Assembly (NCBI GenBank): GCA_023091665.1
Contig: JALJCQ010000023.1
Location: forward strand, 1,178,001 to 1,242,000
Origin: Pythium myriotylum
Taxonomy: Eukaryota > Oomycota > Peronosporomycetes > Pythiales > Pythiaceae
Direction of reading: 5' to 3'
Length of the DNA stretch: 64,000 nt
Shown here: piece by piece, positions 12,001 through 24,654 of the stretch
How the letters are laid out: every line of letters starts with the position of its first letter
How positions within the stretch are numbered: the stretch's first letter is position 1
The notes under the pieces: generated by a model
Database searches by the model: none
Seen by the model: the letters and a program-made list of their open reading frames with translations, nothing else
Told to the model about the DNA's origin: nothing
Translations under genes and position numbers: made by a program

Positions 12001-12457
12001 CTCGTTGCAAATGCGCATCGGCATCCACACAGGCAAGGTAGTCGGCGGCGTCGTGGGCATAAAAAAACCGCGCTATCTCATCTGGGGCCACAACACTGTC
12101 ATTGCGAATCTCATGGAATCGAGAGGAACGCCTGGTCGCATTCAGGTCTCCGAAGACACGTTCCAGTTCCTCCGCATGTGTCCTGAGTTTCGCTTGGAAG
12201 AGCGCATCGGCCGCGTCCAGATCAGTGAGAATGAGGCGATGCGAACATTTTTCCTTGCCAAGGACCACGTTTCAGTCAAGCAAAAAGTGATCTCGAGGTA
12301 CCTGCAGGCGCGTCCTATGCTAAACTCGGTCGCGATCGCCCAGCTGCGAACCTGTCTGCAACTTCCCGAGAACTCGCCGCTTTCCCGTCAGCTTGACGCG
12401 AAGCGCCCGGTGCTGGATAGATCGAGGTCATTCGTCGATATCATCGGAAAGCGATAA
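9008..12457 (+). CDS. Tandem class III nucleotidyl (adenylyl/guanylyl) cyclase, membrane-bound
   Basis: One uninterrupted frame encodes 1,149 residues from the ATG at 9008. Layout: a Ser/Thr-rich cytosolic N-terminus (to ~150); about six hydrophobic segments (~170-345); a helical linker; cyclase domain 1 (~398-560); a second hydrophobic cluster (~690-860); cyclase domain 2 (~906-1050). This is the overall plan of mammalian transmembrane adenylyl cyclases. Domain 1 has lost the metal-binding aspartates (Tyr405 and Glu449 stand in their places) but keeps the transition-state Asn522 and Arg526 in GDTVNTSSR. Domain 2 keeps both aspartates (Asp913 in LLYSDMVGF, Asp957 in VGDAF) but has Val1031 and Leu1035 where Asn and Arg belong. 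The pair can therefore form only one complete active site at its interface. Glu445 at the purine-selecting position is guanylyl-like and His515 fits neither class, so ATP versus GTP use is undecided. Confidence 0.88.
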   Translation: MGDVRAATPVPMVVPSDTTIALAGPRASMASAIEGAHSTAANARVNSFGQSPRTRSSSSSGSNTSDRKSSIHHRSFLFPAHEILPTSTLITQAAAQLSNPRRVTAHAPMYGTTKVQPSPPASEVEVSGTATKGVQPRRNSRKRSDMKIFPLRFQDESLDEIFRKHYNVYVVKKVRFANQIIVVLNSVLLLGQYITYPLAARTSIFASRLVLLVLALSFYCSTYSSLFCRYFDQLVFVHYFLHGFFILLPRLLFLVHVWAEEDSPSIAASTLFCSQTSVRVMLLVYFLLAFNASGMRFTTATLCVGCHILIKAAFVIVICRECSFFQQLESTVSLSMACFCLLSSYYSERHVRLEFVERLRVAEERKRRDDLLETMLPVHIKENLKQNRTDELAEYYEEVSILFCYVSNFQALARHASAIDLVKLINRIVFCFDKATEARGVYKVEAIAETYMCAAGVPYHDPYHCEKVADMALTMLRIRDTEQWTFNGVEIQLQIGIHSGPVVAGVVGSKTYSYHLFGDTVNTSSRICSSCLPGKIQISDRARQLLLRSGCYAISDRGMMNLKGKGMVKLYWLEGKRAVGRQEQTDLAGSLDGAVEESIRAQVVQNAALHHRSDDYIGYMNAVEISKTTLRFRPKMRRRLRTFSNAVVATGPPDELDQKGIVGTAEEMESVFRSDHDRESTPQFLTSVRAFAGVTALTIISQVYNEHESSVNGNVKYAVNSIIFLSSLLAIYLIQKYPRQFYKLKETLTVLCGAVVVTLANLQLLLPNYAPTTSSDPTTSVANAHSFLDVSLVNAIIFGLAIRIRFLNSVLVNVWAFSVYVVLSATKNVESWHQRAENFLLYSAVTLLAAHFAYKRELGLRHDFLLKCTLRLEKQKCEDLLANMLPSPQYAEALMRQATVVDELSDVTLLYSDMVGFTSLGATLKPGDICVLLNKIYSAFDKHLDPLGIYKMDTVGDAFIVIGGLPNYKSEKNHAAAIAAFAVEMLHEIDYFCDEAKVSLQMRIGIHTGKVVGGVVGIKKPRYLIWGHNTVIANLMESRGTPGRIQVSEDTFQFLRMCPEFRLEERIGRVQISENEAMRTFFLAKDHVSVKQKVISRYLQARPMLNSVAIAQLRTCLQLPENSPLSRQLDAKRPVLDRSRSFVDIIGKR

Positions 12458-12485
12458 AACAATTCTGCCCATACTAACACTGTCC

Positions 12486-13712
12486 TTATCTTGCTTGCCG
12501 TAAGAAGCTCTTTGCTGAGTCTAATGCTTGCCGGTCCAGTGAGTCGAAAGACAACCCCAACGGAGACGGTGGTCTCGGTGTTTCAGCCGCCTCTTGTTTC
12601 GAACGAGCCTTGGGGTGCTGGAGATTCTGTTGCTTCAGCATCGTCGATCCCGCTTTCGTGGAGATCGGGTTGCGGTTTCCTTGTAAAAAGCACGGAAGCA
12701 TCTGTTCAGGACCCTGCCGCTTGCATTTGGTCGGTAGCCGTCGAGCCTGTGGATTGTACCGTCGCTGGTGCTCCTCAATTTGCTCAATCCATGTGGCCTG
12801 ACGAGCTCTTTGGAAGGTGTAGACCGTTGGCGCCGGCTTCTCCGACGTAGTCTTCCATTCCTCCGCGTTATCCATGGGTCGTTGGTCGGGTGGGCCTCCC
12901 CACTGCTTCAGTCGATCGGAAGGCACCACGGCAATCTGTTGCGCAAATGAAGCGTCGTCAGCGAGTGATATGGGAATTTCTTGTCGTGCTTTGCACCCAC
13001 AGAGCTCTTCGGTGGCTCACTCTTGGGAGGATGGTGGATCTGACGGCACGGGACCACGTTGAGATTGTACGAGCCAGGACCGACGCTCTCTGGGGTTCGT
13101 GCTTTCTACGGAGAGCGCGAAACAATGAGCCCTCCTCGGTCTCAACAAACCCGTTGAACTCTCACCTGATCGAACCGCTTCGTTGTGCTACAGAGACTCG
13201 TCCCTCGTAACGACTCTGAGAATCCACACCCAGCCTAAGTACGCCAACTTGAGAAGCACTTCATTAAACGTACTGTGGACGTCATAGCCGAGGGAGTTGC
13301 GATTGGTGCTGTAGAGGCGGTCGGCACTCAGCGCCTCGTTCTTAAAGGCCGAGCCTGGACATGTTGCCGTCTTTACGGTGCGTGGGTTGATCAAAGGGCC
13401 ATTCGAGGTCCAGAGTCGCTTGGACTCGCGAGCAGATGCCCGACCGTCGGTCTCACCACCGTCGCCTCGCAGTCGTGGGTTCACAGTCGGGTCCTGGAAG
13501 ATCGTCTGCCGGAATGGAGAGTACGTCGCACGTTCGAGACCTGCGTGGATCACGCGCACGGGCGAGTACGCGGCACTTGGGAAGTGGGAGACGGACGTGC
13601 GAGGCGACGTCGGCGGCGGAGACGCCCCCACACGAGAGACGATCATGGTGCTCCCAGGGCTCGCCTTGACCTTCCTCAGGACCACGGGGGTGGTCCACTT
13701 CAACTTTCGCAT
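12486..13712 (-). CDS. Probable sperm-tail PG-rich repeat (ciliary) protein, exon joins uncertain
   Basis: Three stretches of plausible coding sequence lie in order on the minus strand. 13712 to ~13220 starts MRKLKWTTP and contains ATYSPFRQTIFQDP and YSTNRNSLGYDVHSTFNE. Around 13120-12960 is a frame containing SVGPGSYNLNVVP. From ~12960 to 12486 is a Gln/Arg-rich frame that ends at a stop. The GPGSYN motif is the hallmark of STPG repeats, which occur in axonemal microtubule-inner proteins. I could not fix the splice sites between the pieces, so the span rather than the exons should be trusted. It is convergent with the cyclase, 28 bases between stops. Otherwise unrecognised. Confidence 0.5.
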
Positions 13713-14209
13713 TATGAATACGATTTTCGCGCCAAAATTAGCGTGTGAGCTTCAATTGAGTGACTTCATGTCACTAAACGAAGTAACTGCTTCAAGGATC
13801 GTGGGAAAGATCGAATGAACCCATCTGACGTGGCCACTTCGCTGACGACCTTCCTTCTCCCGAACGATCCAAAGCGTCTGTTGGACGCGACCTCTGGCGT
13901 CATGCACTCTGTTGCGAAGAGAGGAAGAGATGACAAGGTCTTCACGGTTCTGTTGCGAACTCCACGAGATGGCCTGCACGAAGACTCAGAGGTGCGGAAT
14001 GCAGTATTTATAGGTAAATATCGCCAAAAGGATAAAAAAAATAGGTCTGCCTAAAGCTGAACGACAACCTCATCTGACGATAGTTAAGCTACTCGAAGGG
14101 GGACTGGGAGGGGGTGAGCTGGGGTTCATACCGTTACCACTTGCGTGGTATATTGTACGGGAATATATACGAAACCAATGCAGACGAGGGTGGCCGGTCA
14201 GGTCTTCGT
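13713..14209. other. Intergenic, no gene seen
   Basis: About 500 bases between the PG-repeat gene start and the end of beta-tubulin. Short frames on either strand (e.g. 13815-14054) have no recognisable features. Likely promoter of the former and 3' region of the latter. Confidence 0.5.
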
Positions 14210-17499
<3,290 letters not shown>

Positions 17500-19040
17500 A
17501 TGAAGACTCCATTGACGGTGATCCAGGCCTCCGTTCGGCGCGCCGCCGTCGCCTCCGCAGCGCGTTGCGCGCGCTCTGCGCGGGCGCAATGGGCGCGCAG
17601 CTACTCCACCGCGCTGCCTGACGGGTGGGAGAAGATCACGCGCAGAAACGGTAGAGATACGAGGCTTTTGCTTTGGTCTGTGGATCTGCTGAATAGAGCT
17701 TCTCGTAGGTGACGTCGTGTATTACAATTCTGCGCTGCGAAAGACCGTGCGCGAGCTGCCTGGCGTCCCGCGAGAGTCGACCGCCGTCTCTTCTCCCAGC
17801 GATGAGGCAAAGCCGCAACCCGAGGCCGCGAAAGAAGAGATTCCGACGGTGGCTCACCACGAACCGACTGAAAACGAGGTCTTCGTGCCCATCGACTTCA
17901 GCAAGGCCATGTCCATCGATGGCCACGAGTCGCAGGTGATCCACGTTGACTTGGAGCCGCAGCAGTGCCTTCGCGCTGAGACTGGCGCGATGATCTACAT
18001 GACGGATGGGGTGGAGATGGAAACGACGACGGCTGGCGGGTTCCAGCAAGGCGTCAAGCGGTGCGTTGAATCTCGAACACGAATTGATTTGCCGCTTCTG
18101 AGTAAACAAGGATGGCTTTGGCAGTCTGATGACGGGAGAGAACTTTTTTGTTTCCCGGTTCATCAACCGCGGAGACTCGAAGGGCACTGTCGCGCTTGGC
18201 ACGAGCTTCCCGAGCAAGATCGTCCACCTGCGCCTTGAGGATTTCATTGGCAACTCAGTGATCTGTCAGAAAGGAGCATTTCTCTGTGGCTCTGATACGA
18301 TCAATATCGAAATGGTGGGTTGCTTCATTCCCATCACAAGCTGGGGCATTTGTACTGACAGTCGACGGTTGTGATAGGAATTCACCAAAAACTTTGGTGT
18401 CGGCTTTTTCGGCGGCGAGGGATTCATTCTTCAGCGCCTGACCGGCTCGGGCGATGCGTTTGTTCGCGCGTCCGGTGCTCTGATCGAGCGAGAGCTGCAG
18501 CCTGGGGAAGTCCTGCGGATCTCGAGCGGCTGCCTGGTGGCATTCGAGCCCACTGTTCACTACGACATCACCATGATGAAGGGTGTGAAGAACGTCGTCT
18601 TCGGCGGCGAAGGGCTCTTCGTCACGACGCTCACTGGCCCGGGGAAGATCTATCTCCAGAGTCTCCCATTCGACCGAGTCGTGGGTGAGATTGCAAGCCG
18701 TGTTCCTCGCAGCGGAGGCCACGGCATGATTTTCCCGTTCTACGGAGGCGGTGGCGGTGGTGGTGGGGAAGCCGCCGCTGCTGCTGGCGCGGATGCTGCA
18801 GGTGCTGGTGCGATCGACGAAACAGCCAGTGACAGTGCAACGGAGGACGCGACGTCGTCGTCGTCGTGGAACTCGACTCCTGAAGACGACGCGAGCATCT
18901 ACGGAGGTGCAGACCAGCCGTCGAGTGAGTCGGACTTCGGAGACGTCGACGTCGACGTCGACGGCGAAGCCCCCGAAGGGTCCGAGGAAGCCGCCGAGAC
19001 TGTCGTGGATTTTTTCAAGAGTTTCTTTGGCCGCGACTGA
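17500..19040 (+). CDS. AIM24-family mitochondrial protein with WW-like N-terminal domain
   Basis: Four exons (17500-17650, 17709-18060, 18125-18314, 18378-19040) join in phase to 451 residues. The introns are 58, 64 and 63 bases with GT..AG ends. Residues 1-35 are Arg/Ala-rich and lack acidic residues, a likely mitochondrial presequence. Residues ~40-70 (LPDGWEKITRRNGDVVYYN) form a WW-like domain whose second Trp is replaced by Val in KTVRELP. From ~125 the AIM24/TIGR00266 fold follows (RAETGAMIYM, LMTGENFFVSRF, FGVGFFGGEGFILQ, VFGGEGLFVTTL). Yeast Aim24 is a mitochondrial inner-membrane protein needed for MICOS integrity (family knowledge). The C-terminus has a Gly/Ala-rich stretch, an acidic Ser-rich region and a VVDFFKSFFGRD end. 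Plus-strand neighbour of the AMMECR1 gene, 262 bases apart. Confidence 0.85.
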
Positions 19041-19302
19041 CCACTGTCGTTTGTAAGAATCAGTTGTCATTCGCCATTCCATTTTCCTCGCGAAAGGCCA
19101 CATGGGCCGGCATCCAATCTAATGGACTTCAACTCCCTCGGTTTACGAACCTCCCTCTCGTGGAAGTGCCAGCTCATGCGCGATCTGATCAGAGATTCCA
19201 AAGTCACTAAATGGAGGTCATTTCTTTCTTCCCCTCGGCGAAGAACGGCATGGGGCCGATGCTCATTCGCGAACAAGCGCGGACGCGAGCGCGCGAGCGG
19301 CC

Positions 19303-19961
19303 ATGGCGAGCGCCGCGATGGTCGCGTACTGCTTCGATACGCTCCGCGCGCACTTCTCGGGCGACGACGAGCCCGAGCCGCGCTTCGACGTCCACGAGAC
19401 CTAGTGAGCAGCTCCTTCCCGTCATTCGTCGAAACACCCAGTGGACTCACCGTATCTCTTGTCCACAGCCCGCTCTTCGTGACCTGGGAGATCGAGTCCT
19501 CGCCAGGCGACGTGCGGCTGCGCGGCTGCATCGGCACGCTCGCGCCCACCAAGCTGGCCAACCTGCGCGAGTTCACGTTCAAGTCGGCGCTCAAAGACCG
19601 GCGCTTCGACCCGATCCGCGCGCAGGAGCTCGACAAGCTCCACTGCTCCGTGTCCTTGCTCATCGACTACGAGGACGGCGAGCACTACGCCGACTGGGAG
19701 ATCGGCACGCACGGCATCCTCATCGAGTTCCAAGACAACAGTGGACAGTACTACAGCGCCACGTACCTGCCCGACGTGGCGAGCGAGCAAGGCTGGGACC
19801 ACCTCGAGGCCGTGACTTCGCTCGTGCGCAAAGCCGGCTTCCGCCGCTCGGTCACCAAGGCGCTGCTCGCGTCCATTAAGCTCACACGCTACCGCAGCGC
19901 GAAGCACAAGCTCTCGTACCAGGAGTACCTCCAGTACAAACGTGCGGCCGGTGGTGCTTGA
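19303..19961 (+). CDS. AMMECR1: AMMECR1 homologue
   Basis: Two exons, 19303-19403 and 19469-19961, joined across a 65-base intron (GTGAGC..CCACAG) that splits the Tyr codon of the conserved YPLFVTWE, give 197 residues. Without splicing, exon 1 would stop at once, so the intron is firm. Diagnostic signatures are LRGCIGT, SALKDRRFDPI, SVSLL, DWEIGTHGI, ATYLPDVA, EQGWDH and IKLTRYRS near the C-terminus, matching human AMMECR1 throughout; the human gene has an extra N-terminal region that is absent here. The LRGCIG motif is nearly invariant from archaea to human. The biochemical role is not settled; structure suggests ligand or RNA binding. Convergent with the kinesin gene. Confidence 0.95.
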
Positions 19962-20229
19962 GTCGTGACGACCTCTCTATCTTCCCATTGCTCGTCTCTA
20001 TGTGCCTACTTTCCCATTGCTCTCGTAAAGATCCCCTCGCCCACAAACTTCTCCAAATCAAAAAGGCAGTTTCCATTCATGTTGGGTTGAGCTCTTTTTC
20101 TGGGAATTCTATCTGTGACTTCCATGCACTCACGCCAGTTGACGCTCACAAAACGCAGTCTGCCTGGGTCTTCTCATCAAGACCACTGAGTTCTCGTTGT
20201 TTTCTCGTTTGCTCGGTATCCTCGTGACT
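19962..20229. other. Convergent 3' intergenic spacer
   Basis: 268 bases between the stops of AMMECR1 (plus) and the kinesin (minus); shared terminator region, no gene seen. Confidence 0.5.
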
Positions 20230-23200
20230 TCATTGGAAGCGAGCGGCCGCCGATCCCGATGCCGGTGCCGCCTTGTTGGTGCGGTTGTTGAGTCGCTCGC
20301 GGTAATCGTCGTGGACGCGCGCGACGAGGTTGCTGCCACTCGTACCAAGCAGTGGATCGTAGTCCTCACTCATGTAGTCGCCCTCGTCGTGAGAGAAGCC
20401 CGTGGCCTCGTCCTGGGAGTGGCCGTCCTGGTACGGAGTGCCGCTTCGCCCTCCTTCACCATCCTTCACAGGCGTACGTCGGCCGGTGGCCGAGCGATGG
20501 CGCTTACTCTGAGCAGACGCCGTGTACTGAGCTGCCAGTCGCGAGTACACGTCTGAGTACGGCGCGGGTGGAGGGTTAACGATACCTTCGTTTGACTCAG
20601 ACAGAGACGAAGCCGACCGTGGAGCAGGTGAACGAGGTCGGTTGTGATCAACACCATCCTTCTGGAGCTTCATGTTCTCAAGAACTTCCAGCACACTGCT
20701 CCGCTTCGCCTGCGGTTTCACAGGAACGGTTGAGCGATCAGTTGGTGTCGCTGAGCGTGGTGGCTTGACAATGCTACGATCCTTGAGGCGGCGTGAGCGA
20801 ACTTTGTCGGCACGGTTCTGGAGAACTTCCCTTTTTGAGACACTCTCTCGAGCTCGGTTTTTGTGGATACCGGTGAAGTTTGTTGGGTTCGATAGCCGTG
20901 AAAAGATCGAGTTAGATGAGCCTGTCGAAGTCGAGTCGTCACTACGAGCCACAGAAGCGTCATCTCTGTGGTCACCTTCTGCGCTCTCGCCGCGACTGGT
21001 GATGAATCCGCGGCGAGATCGCTCGGAGGAGTCACCGAAGTGGTCAAGTTGGACACGGTAATTGCGTCTCCCTCTGTAACCGCCGTGATTGTCAGAAGAC
21101 TCATTTCCTCCGTGCATGTCAATATCTCCATCTTCTCCTGGTGGAAACTCGCCGGCCATCTCATCGTCATCTTCTTCGTCATCTTCGTCTTCAAACTCAT
21201 TTGCCCACGATACAGGCCCACTAGGAGGGTGAAGGTTACCGTCTCCTCCAGGGTTTGACATACCTGACGCGCTACGCGCTGCGCCAGACAGCTGGCTTTC
21301 GAGCCAGCGGATGTGGTCGCGACTCGCCAAAAGTTCTTGCTGACCCTGCGTCAATTTCTGGTGCAACACCTGGCGCTCGCGGTCAAGTTGGTCGCGAACG
21401 CCCTCAAGCTCCTCACATTTTTGACGAAGAGCAGCATTGCGCTCCTCGGAAACCGATAAGAGAATGCGTGTGCGCTCGTTCAACGGAGTTCCAACAGGAT
21501 TTGGTGCAGGCTCGCCACTAGCGATCACTTTCTGAAGAGCTTCTTCATAGCTCGCCTTCAGCTGCTGGGTACGTTCACGCTCTTGTTCAAGCATCTTAGC
21601 CATCTCGTTGACCTCAACTTGCATCTTGGCGAGCTCTTGCTCCTTCAGTTGATCTTGCTTTTTCACATCAACCGCCATACCGAACATCATCTTCAGCAAT
21701 GTGCGAGCTTCTGGAAGCGACTGAGTGCTATCAATTTTCACGATTGCGCCATCGGCCTCTGCAATTTCAGAAATCCTTTCTTCTTTGTACTCGAGTTCTG
21801 CTTGGCACCCTTCGATTCTCTCCTCGAGATCAAACAGCAGCTGCTCCTCCTCTGGAGTGAGTTGGCGGTCACCTGTTCCTATGCTGCTGTTGCGGCGCAA
21901 GAATGGAGGAGCCTTAATCGGTGAGATCAGAACGTCGCGGATGTTGCTGTTTGCGGGGATGGTGTTACGCAGATCGGCTTCGAGTTTATCGCGCTGAGCA
22001 TACAGCGCTTCCATCTCCTTCATCACAGCCTCGCGTTCTTTCTGTAGTTGCTCAAGCTTGCGCTGCTCTTCGGCACGCCGTTTCACCTCTTCGGACAGCC
22101 ACTTCGCCTCGTTACCGCGCATATTACCAACACGGTTGCGACCGTAAGCAGCCTGGGATCGACGTGCTTCCGCTTGAAGCTTCTGCTGCTGCTTCAAGCG
22201 AGCCTTCGTAGCATTGATCTCCTCCATTTTGCGCTTGAGAACCCGCTCTTGGGCTTCCTTCTGCGACCCAAGTTGCTGGATCCGCTGCTTGTCTCGTTGC
22301 TGCGTCTTCTTCAAACTCAAGATCTCACGGTGACGGCGGTTTGCCTCTTCTTCATACCTTTTCCGTTCATCTTGCATTTTCTTCACCAAATCAACTTTTT
22401 GGCGCTTCATGTTGGTAATCTCCGCCGTGAGCACGCGCAGCTGCATCTCGTTCTTCTTCTTTTGGTTCATGAAGCGGTTCATATCAGTTTGCTTTTTCTT
22501 CAACGACATCAACTCCGCCTCTTTTTCCTTCAGATCACCTGCCAGCTTCGTCAACCGTCCGCTGCTCGCACCAACGTCACCACCAGACTTGATCTTCGTC
22601 TCGATATGCTGAATCTCTTCAATTAGGCGATCACGGTCAACCTGAATGCTGCGGACCTGTTCGGCCATCTGTGCCATTTTAGATTCGTAGAAACTCTTCA
22701 GGCGGTCATAATTCTCCTGGGCTTGGCGAATGTTTTGCACAAGCTGTTCCTTAAGAGAAATGTCATGGGCCAAATCCTGCACCGAGTCACCAAGATGTCG
22801 TTGACGTCTCTGGAAGACTCGTTCACGGTCTGCGTCCTCCTCCGTCAGCTCTAGGTTGAGTTCAAGACCACCAGTGCCTTCATCCATAGACTCATCGTCA
22901 CCATCTACATCACCCACGCCAGAATCGCTCACTCCGCCGTCTTCATCCATGCTTGCATCGCTTTGCAGTTTCTTGAGCATTTCAGCCTCACGCTCAATTT
23001 CCTTCTCCGCACGCGCCAACAAGTCCGTGTCCACCTTTAGCTCTGGCTCGACAAATGTTGGAAGAGGGTTTGCTGACGCACTACCAAACGTCAGCATGGC
23101 TTCAGGCATCGAGTTCATCATGGCACGGTCGCGCTCACGCTCTGCCTCACGGAGTTTCTCCTGTAGATCAGCGATTGTACGAAGTTGCTCCTTGAGCACA

Positions 23201-24654
23201 TTCGCTGTCCTCTCTCGACCTTCTGGCCCCGTCATCTCACCACCCCCATGCCCGGCCTCTTCGACACAAAGGCGCAAGTAATCACGTTCAGCCTGAGCGG
23301 CAATCATCTCTTCTTTCAGATGGTCGAGCTGGGTGCGACTTCGCTTCATTTCCGACGTGAGTCTTGCGACTTCGTTTTCTGCGGTCTCCGCTCGAGAACG
23401 CAGGCTCGTGTACGTGTCTGCGTCCATAGACATGCCGATCATGTTGAGCCCGACGTTCGCGAGCTTGAGCTCGCTCTCCGACATTCCGGGGTTGCGCAGT
23501 CGGAATACCTCAGCCTGCAGCATTTGGACTTGGCGGCGCAGCTCGGCTGCCATCGCTGAACCTTCGTCACGGTTTACAACCGGCTTATTCTTGATATTAC
23601 GCGCGCGGTTTGCGTACTTGAGCGCGTTCAACGTTTCTTCGAAGTTGACGTCGGCTGGACTCACACAGCACAGCATGAGCGTGCGGCTGTTACCGCCGAG
23701 CGAATCTTGCAGCATTCGAGTGAGCTTCGAGTCTCGGTACGGCACATGGACGCGGCCACGCTTGGTGTCATCGCCGAGCGCGCTGATGACGTTACCGAGC
23801 GCGAGCAGACCCTTGTTAATGTCAATACCCTCCTTGAGTCGCTTGCCCTCGGCCTGAGTACGCTTCTGTCGCTCAGAGCCGGCGAGATCGACAAAGTTGA
23901 AGTAGGAGCTGCGCGTTTCAAAGTCGTCCTCAGAGAGCTCCCCATCGCCGGCGCCGTCCACGGGGATGTGCTGCACGAGCGACACCGTGAAGATAGCGTG
24001 CGAGCGACTCGAGACGGCGTTCATGAGCGTGGAGCCCGTGGTTCGGCAGAGCGTGCCGCGCTCAAGCAGGCGGAGACACTGGTCGCTGTCCTCGACGAGC
24101 TCTTCGACGGCGCCCGTGACCTGGACCTCGCCTTTCTCGGTCTCGCGCAGCGTCACGCGCGATTCGCCCGAGCCGTCGTGGACGAGCTGCACGAGCAGGT
24201 CGCGGATCTCTTCGCCGTAGACCTCGAGGAAGCGCACGCGGATCTCGGCGCGGTACTGCGGCTTGGCGAGCGTCTTGACGTCGACCTGCTCGAACATGTG
24301 GGTGATGACGCGCGGGATGATGCCGTACTCCTCGGGCGCGATGTGGACGGCGCTGCTGCTGCCCATGGTGAAGGTCTTGCCGGAGCCCGTCTGTCCGTAG
24401 GCGAAGATGGTGGCGTTGTAGCCGTCGAAGGCCGCGTTCACGAGCGGCTCGACGCAGCTCCAGATGTCGCTCTGCTGCGCGTACTTGGAGAAGACGTAGT
24501 CGTACGTGAACGAGCGGTTCTTGCCCATGACGATCTGGCGCTCGTCCTCCACGACCGAGACGCACTCGTCGCAGCGCTCGACCTTCTCGCGCCCGATGAG
24601 CGGCCGCACGCGCACGGCCACGCGCACGGACGAGCCGTCGTCGCCCTCGTCCAT
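20230..24654 (-). CDS. Kinesin-4-like motor protein (KIF4/KIF21 class)
   Basis: A single exon of 1,474 residues from the ATG at 24654; the frame is open 21 codons further, but MDEGDDGSSVRVAVRVRP begins the motor. N-terminal motor ~9-365: P-loop GQTGSGKT (87-94), switch I NAVSSRSHAIFT (213-224), switch II VDLAGSE (256-262), HVPYRDSKLTRMLQDSLGG (304-322), and ALKYANRARNIKNKP before the neck, as in kinesin-4 motors. Residues ~370-1100 are mostly heptad-rich coiled coil broken by an acidic Asp/Gly/Ser stretch (MDEDGGVSDSGVGDVDGDDE). The C-terminal ~300 residues are Ser/Arg-rich and basic. It lacks the WD40 repeats of KIF21 and the Cys-rich tail of animal KIF4. Plus-end motor acting on spindle midzone or axoneme length is family knowledge; which applies is unknown. 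Confidence 0.93.
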   Translation of the reverse strand: MDEGDDGSSVRVAVRVRPLIGREKVERCDECVSVVEDERQIVMGKNRSFTYDYVFSKYAQQSDIWSCVEPLVNAAFDGYNATIFAYGQTGSGKTFTMGSSSAVHIAPEEYGIIPRVITHMFEQVDVKTLAKPQYRAEIRVRFLEVYGEEIRDLLVQLVHDGSGESRVTLRETEKGEVQVTGAVEELVEDSDQCLRLLERGTLCRTTGSTLMNAVSSRSHAIFTVSLVQHIPVDGAGDGELSEDDFETRSSYFNFVDLAGSERQKRTQAEGKRLKEGIDINKGLLALGNVISALGDDTKRGRVHVPYRDSKLTRMLQDSLGGNSRTLMLCCVSPADVNFEETLNALKYANRARNIKNKPVVNRDEGSAMAAELRRQVQMLQAEVFRLRNPGMSESELKLANVGLNMIGMSMDADTYTSLRSRAETAENEVARLTSEMKRSRTQLDHLKEEMIAAQAERDYLRLCVEEAGHGGGEMTGPEGRERTANVLKEQLRTIADLQEKLREAERERDRAMMNSMPEAMLTFGSASANPLPTFVEPELKVDTDLLARAEKEIEREAEMLKKLQSDASMDEDGGVSDSGVGDVDGDDESMDEGTGGLELNLELTEEDADRERVFQRRQRHLGDSVQDLAHDISLKEQLVQNIRQAQENYDRLKSFYESKMAQMAEQVRSIQVDRDRLIEEIQHIETKIKSGGDVGASSGRLTKLAGDLKEKEAELMSLKKKQTDMNRFMNQKKKNEMQLRVLTAEITNMKRQKVDLVKKMQDERKRYEEEANRRHREILSLKKTQQRDKQRIQQLGSQKEAQERVLKRKMEEINATKARLKQQQKLQAEARRSQAAYGRNRVGNMRGNEAKWLSEEVKRRAEEQRKLEQLQKEREAVMKEMEALYAQRDKLEADLRNTIPANSNIRDVLISPIKAPPFLRRNSSIGTGDRQLTPEEEQLLFDLEERIEGCQAELEYKEERISEIAEADGAIVKIDSTQSLPEARTLLKMMFGMAVDVKKQDQLKEQELAKMQVEVNEMAKMLEQERERTQQLKASYEEALQKVIASGEPAPNPVGTPLNERTRILLSVSEERNAALRQKCEELEGVRDQLDRERQVLHQKLTQGQQELLASRDHIRWLESQLSGAARSASGMSNPGGDGNLHPPSGPVSWANEFEDEDDEEDDDEMAGEFPPGEDGDIDMHGGNESSDNHGGYRGRRNYRVQLDHFGDSSERSRRGFITSRGESAEGDHRDDASVARSDDSTSTGSSNSIFSRLSNPTNFTGIHKNRARESVSKREVLQNRADKVRSRRLKDRSIVKPPRSATPTDRSTVPVKPQAKRSSVLEVLENMKLQKDGVDHNRPRSPAPRSASSLSESNEGIVNPPPAPYSDVYSRLAAQYTASAQSKRHRSATGRRTPVKDGEGGRSGTPYQDGHSQDEATGFSHDEGDYMSEDYDPLLGTSGSNLVARVHDDYRERLNNRTNKAAPASGSAAARFQ

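Noticed and set aside
13815..14054. 79-codon plus-strand frame
   Set aside because: Short, no motif, in the spacer before the tubulin stop.
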